Source: an uncultured Granulosicoccus sp.
GTDB taxonomy: Bacteria; Pseudomonadota; Gammaproteobacteria; Granulosicoccales; Granulosicoccaceae
DNA: 12,764 nucleotides
NCBI GenBank assembly: GCA_937924505.1
Contig: CALDSR010000038.1
Location: 1 to 12,764, forward strand
Direction of reading: 5' to 3'
The notes below the pieces were generated by a model. It was not told the origin of the DNA. It did not search any database and was given only the letters and a program-made list of their open reading frames with translations. Of the stretch, positions 7,595 to 12,764 are shown piece by piece (within the stretch, counting starts at the first letter, position 1; each line of letters begins with the position of its first letter). The position numbers and the translations under genes were made by a program.

Positions 7595-8047
7595 CAAGCG
7601 GCTAACGGCGTATCCGTCGTCACTACCAGCGACGGCAAGCAACGCGCCGGACTTACCGTCAGTTCAATGTGTTCGGTGTGCGCCGAACCGGCTCTTGTTC
7701 TGGTATGCGTCAATGCAGACAATGAATTTTGTATGCAGGCAAATGCGAACAAGCATTTCGCCATCAATATCCTCAACAGCGAACAACAAAACCTTGGCAT
7801 GGTTTTCGCCGGCCTTACCGGGGACGAGAATGCGGATCGCTTCCAGACCGGAATCTGGAGTAACTTGACGACAGGTTCTCCAATCCTCAAAGACGCCTTG
7901 GTCGCACTCGATTGTCGCCTTGAGTCATCAACCCTGAAAGGCACACACAATATCTACTTTGGTCAGGTTGTCGATGTCAGGACCACCGGCGGTGAACCAC
8001 TGCTTTACACGGATCGATCGTTTGCAACGGCCTTGCGTATCCCGTGA
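7553..8047 (+). CDS. flavin reductase-like (FMN-binding split-barrel) protein
   Basis: This is a predicted small cytoplasmic NAD(P)H:flavin oxidoreductase, or FMN-binding protein, of the flavin reductase-like family (HpaC/RutF type). Such proteins supply reduced flavin to a partner monooxygenase or act as split-barrel oxidoreductases. The 164-residue length is typical. The family start FTSALSQAANGVSVVTT (about 9-25) is followed by AGLTVSSMCSVCAEPALVLVCVN, the flavin-binding region with its conserved SS, P and hydrophobic strand. NKHFAINIL comes next, and a C-terminal strand GTHNIYFGQVVDVRTT. GTG at 7553 is the only start that keeps the domain whole. It has no visible ribosome binding site and sits within a hairpin stem, 21 bases after the gltA stop. 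It overlaps the next gene by four bases (GTGA). No partner monooxygenase is encoded nearby, so the substrate is unknown. Confidence 0.85.
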   Translation: MNSITASAFTSALSQAANGVSVVTTSDGKQRAGLTVSSMCSVCAEPALVLVCVNADNEFCMQANANKHFAINILNSEQQNLGMVFAGLTGDENADRFQTGIWSNLTTGSPILKDALVALDCRLESSTLKGTHNIYFGQVVDVRTTGGEPLLYTDRSFATALRIP

Positions 8048-8979
8048 CGATACTGTACTACTGCGCTGGCGACGATCAAGGTCGCCAGCTGGCGGCGCTG
8101 CGTGAAGCCTTGCCCGACTCGATTATTCATCCCTACCCATATGATGGCGACAAATCGCTGATAAAAGATGCCATCGTCTGGCAACCCCCAGAAGATTTCT
8201 TCGATGGTCTTGTGTCGTTGCGTTGCGTTTATTCACTCGCTGCGGGTGTTGAATCACTCCTGAACCACCCGCGGCTATCGACAGACGTTCCTATCGTTCG
8301 ATTACATGATGCCGGCATGGGTGTAAAAATGGAAGAGTACGTTTTGTATGGTGTTCTGCATGCCCATCGTCAGTTCCCTGCACTCCTGCAAGCACAGCGA
8401 GACAAACGATGGGCGCGTGAAACTCGCACGCCAAAGGCCAAACGAGTGCACGTCGGAATACTCGGCGCAGGCGCCTTGGGCGGGCAGGTGGCATCACGGC
8501 TTTTCCATAACGGCTACACTGTGAGCTGCTGGAGCCGCAATCCGCGGAAGCTACCTGAAGGCATCAACTCAATCGCCGGCCACGACAACCTCACCGCCTT
8601 CCTGAAACCCTTGTCGGTATTGGTGTGCCTGTTACCGTTGACACCAGATACAAAGGGCATTCTGAATGCCGCTCTTTTCGAGAAATTGCCCGATGGCACC
8701 TATCTGATCAATCCCGGGCGCGGCGCTCATCTGGTCGAAGCAGATTTACTGGCGGCGCTCGATAGTGGCAAAGTCAGTGGCGCCTTGCTCGACGTATTTT
8801 GCGAAGAGCCTTTGCCTTCGAACCATCCGTTCTGGCAACACGAAAATATCATCATCACACCCCATCTTGCTGCACCAACACCGATTCGCGAATCCACCCA
8901 GCAAATAGCGGACAGCATGAGCATGATGCGCAACGGTAAAGAGCCGCTTGGGCTGATAGACCGCGATCGCGGCTACTGA
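8044..8979 (+). CDS. ghrA: glyoxylate/hydroxypyruvate reductase A-like D-2-hydroxyacid dehydrogenase
   Basis: This predicted cytoplasmic NAD(P)H-dependent enzyme reduces glyoxylate to glycolate and hydroxypyruvate to glycerate. The 311 residues match the GhrA length, and the tail ending IDRDRGY resembles that family. The nucleotide-binding fold has GILGAGALGGQVASRL at about 138-153 (GxGxxG at 141-146). The catalytic trio is Arg226 in NPGRG, Glu255 in LDVFCEEPLP and His274 in TPHLAAP. The substrate-loop stretch VYSLAAGVESLL at about 62-73 also fits. The GTG start at 8044 shares four bases with the stop of the flavin reductase-like gene, so translation is probably coupled. Proximity to gltA suggests a link to glyoxylate or two-carbon metabolism, but that is inference. 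Other 2-ketoacid substrates are possible. Confidence 0.9.
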   Translation: MTILYYCAGDDQGRQLAALREALPDSIIHPYPYDGDKSLIKDAIVWQPPEDFFDGLVSLRCVYSLAAGVESLLNHPRLSTDVPIVRLHDAGMGVKMEEYVLYGVLHAHRQFPALLQAQRDKRWARETRTPKAKRVHVGILGAGALGGQVASRLFHNGYTVSCWSRNPRKLPEGINSIAGHDNLTAFLKPLSVLVCLLPLTPDTKGILNAALFEKLPDGTYLINPGRGAHLVEADLLAALDSGKVSGALLDVFCEEPLPSNHPFWQHENIIITPHLAAPTPIRESTQQIADSMSMMRNGKEPLGLIDRDRGY

Positions 8980-9008
8980 CAAAGGGCGATGTTCCGCGAA
9001 AAAAGCGC

Positions 9009-9563
9009 TCAGGCGGAAGGCGTAAGGCTGGCAATAGTGCGAATAATAATCTGACGCACCAGCTCATCGCGTAGCTCGACGCGCAGTATTCTTGCTTCGT
9101 TTTCCTTGCCGAGTATGCCCGTTTCGTCAAACGTATACTCTCGACGCACTTCGATGCGATTGGCGACCTGGTCGGAATCGTAGACCGGGGGTTGACCATC
9201 GATTGACTCTGCGACCTGCAAATCAACCGCGTGAATAAGTTCCAGTTCGCTGATACGACCTGTGCTCTGTACCGATACCACACGCTCTTTTTCCTCCTCC
9301 CCAGTCACGCGCAAGAGTATTTCTGCTTCATCACGATTGGCAGCAAGCGTAAATGCCCGGTTACGTAAGGCGTCGCGTAAATCAGAGCTGATGGTGAGGT
9401 CACGAGAGGTATCGACGAAGATGCTACCGAGGTCGGTCAGCTCCGTGACACTACCACGGGGATGAAAGCCGCAGCCATTCACTGCGGCTATCCAGATCAG
9501 CAAACACAGGCCACGGCTCAGGCCAAACCAATGACTCGCTATCATTGCCTTAGCTTTTACCAA
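9009..9563 (-). CDS. lptE: LPS-assembly lipoprotein LptE
   Basis: LptE is an outer-membrane lipoprotein that plugs the LptD barrel and helps place lipopolysaccharide on the cell surface. The 184-residue protein has a signal peptide ending AAVNGC, with Cys31 as acylation site, followed at once by the family-typical CGFHPRG. A central pair of strands, ERVVSVQSTGRISELELIHAVDLQV (about 93-117), and a late IEVRREYTFDETGILGKENEARILRVELRDELVRQIIIRTIASL match LptE layout. The lipobox has Asn at -2, which is unusual. A TTG at 9563 is taken as start because AGGA lies seven bases upstream; an ATG six codons later (9545) is the alternative, with a poorly spaced site. It lies 28 bases downstream of a DUF302 gene and converges on ghrA. 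LptE genes usually sit between leuS and holA, which are not here. Confidence 0.85.
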   Translation of the reverse strand: MVKAKAMIASHWFGLSRGLCLLIWIAAVNGCGFHPRGSVTELTDLGSIFVDTSRDLTISSDLRDALRNRAFTLAANRDEAEILLRVTGEEEKERVVSVQSTGRISELELIHAVDLQVAESIDGQPPVYDSDQVANRIEVRREYTFDETGILGKENEARILRVELRDELVRQIIIRTIASLTPSA

Positions 9564-9591
9564 AACACTTTCCTAAAACAGCACACATTAG

Positions 9592-10053
9592 TTATTCAGT
9601 AGTCGCGGCCTTGGCAAAATTCGCTAGTGCGCCACTGATCTTTTCGAAAACTTCATCGCAACCTTCGGTCGCATGTCGAGATTTCAGGAAAGCCGGATCG
9701 TTGTACCCGAGATAAACCTGGCCATCTTCGTCTTGCCAGGCAAGCATTTTTTGTGGAAGGTCAATGGCGATGCTTTGCGAACACTGCATCAGCGGTGTAC
9801 CGATTTTGGGGTTGCCAAACATCAAAAGTTCGGTCGGTCTCAGTTCGAGATCCGACGCAGCAGCGCCAGCGGCATGATCGACACGACCAAATATGTTCAT
9901 GCCCTTGGACTCAAGCACCGTCGACAGTTTATCGAGCGTCACCGCAACGCTGTGCGGACTTTTTACAACGACCAGGCCATCGGTAGCGTGAACCATTGTG
10001 GTGAGGCCAAGACCCGCCAAAATGGCAGCAGAACGTGAAACAATCTTATTCAT
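9592..10053 (-). CDS. secreted DUF302 protein
   Basis: This is a DUF302-domain protein of unknown biochemical role, predicted to be periplasmic. From the chosen start it has 153 residues. Residues 1-23 form a signal peptide (MNKIVSRS, then a hydrophobic stretch, cut after VHA). The DUF302 pattern then follows: VVVKSPHSVAVTLDKLSTVLESKGMNIFGRVDHAAGA (about 28-64), RPTELLMFGNPKIGTPLMQCSQSIAIDLPQKMLAW (about 72-106) and GQVYLGYNDPAFLKSRH. Two cysteines, 91 and 132, could form a disulfide. The ATG at 10053 is preferred over 10068 because GGGAAA lies about seven to nine bases upstream and the signal peptide then starts normally. It is the first gene of a pair with lptE and diverges from the PLD-like gene. 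Confidence 0.88.
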   Translation of the reverse strand: MNKIVSRSAAILAGLGLTTMVHATDGLVVVKSPHSVAVTLDKLSTVLESKGMNIFGRVDHAAGAAASDLELRPTELLMFGNPKIGTPLMQCSQSIAIDLPQKMLAWQDEDGQVYLGYNDPAFLKSRHATEGCDEVFEKISGALANFAKAATTE

Positions 10054-10130
10054 GTTGAAATTTCCCATATTACGCCACTGCTAGTGTACTCGTTCCCCCG
10101 CGAAAGTTGGGCAAACGCTACACTCCTGTC

Positions 10131-10664
10131 ATGCATCGCCTGGTACTCAACCGTGATATCTATACGAGCTTCGTTCAAACCGAGTTGCCGCAGGCGCGCC
10201 AATTCCTGTGGATCGTCACCGCTGACATCAAGGACTTGCATGTCGACGTGAACGGCCATTTCGAGCCACTACTCGCTGTACTGGCCGATCTGGTCGAGCG
10301 CAATGTGGCGGTCAGACTTATTCATGCCAAGGAGCCTGGTCCGCGCTTTCGCGAAGAATTTGATACCTTCGATACCTTGATCAACAACGAGTTGTTCGAA
10401 CGAATACTGTGCCCGCGTGTTCATACCAAAGCAATTGTCATCGATGGCAGACTGGCCTTTGTCGGCTCAGCGAATCTGACCGGCGCGGGTATGGGCGCCA
10501 AGCACGAAGACAAACGCAATTTCGAAGCGGGTTTTGTTTTTGACGACAAAAAGGATCTTGATGATTTGATGGGCTGGATCGATACGCTTTACCTGGGTGA
10601 ATATTGCAAGCGTTGTAAACGCCGAGAGTTCTGCCCTGATCCGATCATTGATCGACAGCCTTGA
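10131..10664 (+). CDS. phospholipase D/Nuc-like protein with a single HKD motif
   Basis: This is a predicted phosphodiesterase of the phospholipase D superfamily, acting on nucleic acid or phospholipid headgroups. From the ATG at 10131 it has 177 residues with one full HxKxxxxD motif, HTKAIVID (His98, Lys100, Asp105), followed by VGSANLTGAG, the usual GSxN turn. One HKD per chain is the state of dimeric Nuc-type nucleases. The N-terminal half has the fold's alternating strands (FLWIVTADI; VAVRLIHAKE). The C-terminus bears Cys159, Cys162 and Cys168 (CKRCKRREFC), a possible metal site. There is no signal peptide, so it is likely cytoplasmic. A TTG at 10107 would add eight residues; neither start has a good ribosome binding site. 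The RNB exoribonuclease gene begins 31 bases after its stop, suggesting a shared transcript. Confidence 0.8.
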   Translation: MHRLVLNRDIYTSFVQTELPQARQFLWIVTADIKDLHVDVNGHFEPLLAVLADLVERNVAVRLIHAKEPGPRFREEFDTFDTLINNELFERILCPRVHTKAIVIDGRLAFVGSANLTGAGMGAKHEDKRNFEAGFVFDDKKDLDDLMGWIDTLYLGEYCKRCKRREFCPDPIIDRQP

Positions 10665-10695
10665 CCCCCGTGACCAGACAGTTGGCCAGACAGTG

Positions 10696-12375
10696 ATGAC
10701 TGAATCAATAAAAATACCCGCAGCCGAAGACGTCATCCGCGAAGCTCTGCAATCACTGGAAATTACGACTGAGCACTCAGCCGAAGCCATGGCAGAAGCG
10801 GAGCACTGGTTGGCGAATCCCGGACATGACGATCCAAGGCTTGACGATCTGACTGAATTGGCATTCGTCACAATCGACAATCCGGATTCGCGTGACCTTG
10901 ACCAGGCTTTGTACATTGAAGAAACTGCTGACGGCTATCGGGTACGCTACGCACTCGCAGATGCCGCCTACTATGTACGCTCAGGTTCTGCCTTGTTCGA
11001 CGAAGCTCTGCAACGAGGGGCAACTTTTTATACGCCGCTACTGGCTGCCCCGATGCTGCCAAGCAGTCTGTCAGAAAATCTTGTCTCCCTGAACCCCGAG
11101 GTACATCGTCGCGCATTGGTTTTTGACATAAGTCTGAATCGCAACGCGAGTTTGCAGCAAACGCGTGTCGTCCGCGCTTTGATCCGTTCACAGGCGAAGC
11201 TTAGTTACGGCGGAGTTCAAGACTGGCTCGACAAGCATTGCAGTTTCCAGGCGCTCAACTCGGAGCGGGCTTTGATGAACTGCGAGCACCACGAGGTGGA
11301 TCTACCCTCTCGGATCGATTCGCAATCCGATACTCTCGCGGCTGACATTCCGTACGGACATTCATTGAGATTGCTGCAGGTGCTTGGCGAAAAACTCATC
11401 AGCATCAGCGCCGAGCGGGGTGTTGTTCCTTTCGATCGCAGCGAAACAGCCATAAGTGTTGATACAGGCAGTGACCAATTTCGTGCCGAACGTCGCCATC
11501 GGTACATGACAGAACAATACAACGAACAGATCAGTCTTTTGTGCAATATGCAGGGCGCGGAACTACTGATGGCCTTGCAAGGGCATTCCGATGCATTGCA
11601 AGCAGTCTATCGTGTTCATGAAGCGCCATTGTCCAAGAACAACAAAAGACTAAGGCAAACGCTTGATGCACTCGTTGAGACACAACAACTTGATGATCGC
11701 TGGCAGTGGCAGAAAAACACATCTCTCGCCGAGTACGTGCGTAGTTTGCCAAATGACAGCGCTGACTATCGACTTAAAGCCGCCATCCAGCGCCTGATCA
11801 TGCAAGCGCAAAGGGCATCGGTGTTTCAGCCGGAGCCTGATATTCATCACGCCTTAAAGGCCGCTGCGTACGCACGTTTCTCGTCACCGATGCGTGAAAT
11901 CGTCGGCATATTTACACACAAGGAATTGCTTGAAGCGCTGGCAATGAACTCATCCGAACCGTCATCCGACGATGAAACACTGCGAACGCAAGTGATTAAC
12001 GCAGCCAATCGAGCCAGACAGACCCAGCGTAAACTCGACAAACAAATTGAATTCGCCGTCATTCAAAGTGTTCTCGGTTCGGATCTCGGTAGCGAAAACA
12101 AGAAAACCTATACTGCTACCATTGTTGGTCTACGCAAAGACAGACTGTATGCTGCCATCGACGGACTTGCACTGGATTTCAAAGTTTATAAGGACGACCT
12201 CGACGAACAGTTTTCTACCCGCTACGAGATCAAGCAAACACAGGCAACTCCTGCGGACACAGAAAAACCTAGCTGGTTACTTGGACAAGGTGTGCACTTG
12301 AGCGCCCGGAAATACGACCCGGAGCGAAAGCGATTTCTATTTACGATCAGCGCTGAAAAACTCTCGATCGAATAG
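10696..12375 (+). CDS. RNB-domain 3'-5' exoribonuclease (RNase II/R superfamily)
   Basis: This is a predicted cytoplasmic exoribonuclease that degrades RNA from the 3' end. From ATG 10696 it has 559 residues. The RNB active-site segment is FVTIDNPDSRDLDQAL with Asp61, Asp67 and Asp69; the fourth classic Asp is Gln70. Other RNB landmarks follow in order: YALADAAYYV (about 85-94), LPSSLSENLVSLNPEVHRRAL (about 121-141), YNEQISLLCNMQGAELL (about 275-291), VYRVHEAP (304-311) and YARFSSPMRE with Arg400. An S1-like C-terminal part begins near TYTATIVGLRKDRLYAAIDG (471-490). Only about 55 residues precede the RNB domain, so the cold-shock domains of RNase II and RNase R are missing. The start is uncertain: GTG at 10693 or a TTG at 10648 overlapping the PLD-like gene are possible, and no strong ribosome binding site is seen. 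It appears to be a distinct RNB subfamily rather than rnb or rnr. Confidence 0.85.
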   Translation: MTESIKIPAAEDVIREALQSLEITTEHSAEAMAEAEHWLANPGHDDPRLDDLTELAFVTIDNPDSRDLDQALYIEETADGYRVRYALADAAYYVRSGSALFDEALQRGATFYTPLLAAPMLPSSLSENLVSLNPEVHRRALVFDISLNRNASLQQTRVVRALIRSQAKLSYGGVQDWLDKHCSFQALNSERALMNCEHHEVDLPSRIDSQSDTLAADIPYGHSLRLLQVLGEKLISISAERGVVPFDRSETAISVDTGSDQFRAERRHRYMTEQYNEQISLLCNMQGAELLMALQGHSDALQAVYRVHEAPLSKNNKRLRQTLDALVETQQLDDRWQWQKNTSLAEYVRSLPNDSADYRLKAAIQRLIMQAQRASVFQPEPDIHHALKAAAYARFSSPMREIVGIFTHKELLEALAMNSSEPSSDDETLRTQVINAANRARQTQRKLDKQIEFAVIQSVLGSDLGSENKKTYTATIVGLRKDRLYAAIDGLALDFKVYKDDLDEQFSTRYEIKQTQATPADTEKPSWLLGQGVHLSARKYDPERKRFLFTISAEKLSIE

Positions 12376-12415
12376 TTACCGCCAATATTTGTGCTGCGGT
12401 CTCGAACAAAATGAC

Positions 12416-12764
12416 TCAGCGTGTCTCGATTTTAAGCATCGTCAATGACATTCTATCCGCCTTTAGCAAAGCCAAGCCCGTCAAGGTCACAAAAACCCAG
12501 GCAGGTACATGATAGTAAATAGCCACGCTCAAGGCAGTACTGGCGTCAACACCCACCGTGCCAAGGCCAAGCACAAAGCAATATTCCATCGTGCCAAAAA
12601 ATCCAGGGCTGGTTGGCAAGGTCAGACCCGCAACCAGCACCCCAAGAACCAGCATTGACACTAGAAACGCCGAATCAATACTGAAAGCGACCAGTGCAAA
12701 GTAAATACAAGCAACCATCAAAAGCCACTGAGCCAATGAATTAGCCGCGACACCGATAAAAAGA
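12416..12764 (-). CDS. C-terminal part of lysylphosphatidylglycerol synthetase/UPF0104-family membrane protein
   Basis: Only the last 116 or so residues are in the window; the reading frame stays open to the right edge, so the start lies outside. The visible part has about four membrane helices. It carries the family signature LTLPTSPGFFGTMEYCFVLGLGTVGVDASTALSVAIYYH, with its key SPGxxGxxE and later Ala/Tyr/His positions. This resembles the membrane region of MprF-type lysyl-PG flippases and the wider AglD/UPF0104 group, which lack the aminoacyl-transferase domain. Members are thought to move lipid-linked compounds across the inner membrane; the substrate here is unknown. It converges with the exoribonuclease gene, with 40 bases between the two stops and no strong terminator there. 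Confidence 0.8.
   Translation of the reverse strand, partial: LFIGVAANSLAQWLLMVACIYFALVAFSIDSAFLVSMLVLGVLVAGLTLPTSPGFFGTMEYCFVLGLGTVGVDASTALSVAIYYHVPAWVFVTLTGLALLKADRMSLTMLKIETR

Noticed and set aside
8992..9018. TTCCGC/GCGGAA inverted repeat with an A-run between ghrA and lptE
   Set aside because: Only 6 bp with a 15-nt loop, and the A-run is in the loop rather than after the stem; not convincing as a two-way terminator.
10321..10347. Second HKD motif in the PLD-like protein (HAKE at residues 65-68)
   Set aside because: The Asp required after HxKxxxx is absent, so it is probably chance; the protein is treated as single-HKD.
12378..12400. ACCGC/GCGGT inverted repeat between the exoribonuclease and UPF0104 genes
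   Set aside because: A 5-bp stem with a 13-nt AT-rich loop and no T-run is within chance expectation.
1..12764. Search for CRISPR arrays, insertion sequences, tRNA/rRNA genes, phage or toxin-antitoxin genes
   Set aside because: No regularly spaced direct repeats, transposase or integrase motifs, cloverleaf-like sequences or rRNA stretches were seen; gene content is of housekeeping and transport type.

Overview
The window carries ordinary-looking chromosomal DNA of a Gram-negative bacterium, most likely a gammaproteobacterium. This rests on a type II citrate synthase, an LptE-type outer-membrane lipoprotein, a second lipoprotein with a clear lipobox, and a complete AapJQMP amino acid importer. 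Genus or species cannot be named from the sequence alone. Gene density is high, with twelve complete genes and one cut by the right edge. There is no rRNA, tRNA, CRISPR array, insertion sequence, phage gene or integrase.

Left third (178-5329, + strand): aapJ, aapQ, aapM and aapP encode a general L-amino acid ABC importer (periplasmic binding protein, two permeases, ATPase). A strong intrinsic terminator lies between aapJ and aapQ, as expected if the binding protein is made in excess over the membrane parts. A ten-helix EamA/DMT-family transporter follows aapP closely and may be co-transcribed. Its stop codon overlaps that of a convergent lipoprotein gene of unknown function (5326-6069, - strand).

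Middle (6070-8979): a divergent promoter region separates the lipoprotein gene from gltA (citrate synthase). Six bases after the gltA stop, a long inverted repeat begins. It pairs 13 bp without interruption plus 5 more bp across a 2-nt bulge, and it contains the GTG start codon of the next gene, a flavin reductase-like protein with no visible ribosome binding site. That gene overlaps by 4 nt the start of a GhrA-type glyoxylate/hydroxypyruvate reductase. The three genes look like one transcription unit with structure-controlled or coupled translation. This is the most unusual signal in the window.

Right third (9009-12764): a secreted DUF302 protein and an LptE-like lipoprotein form a minus-strand pair. 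Here lptE lies away from its common leuS-holA setting. Divergent to them are a single-HKD phospholipase D/nuclease-like protein with a cysteine-rich tail and an RNB-domain exoribonuclease. The latter lacks N-terminal cold-shock domains and has Gln in place of the fourth catalytic Asp. The window ends in the C-terminal part of a minus-strand membrane protein of the lysylphosphatidylglycerol synthetase/UPF0104 family.

No wholly new multi-gene system is evident. The best candidates for follow-up are the gltA-3' hairpin, the PLD-RNB pair and the unassigned lipoprotein.
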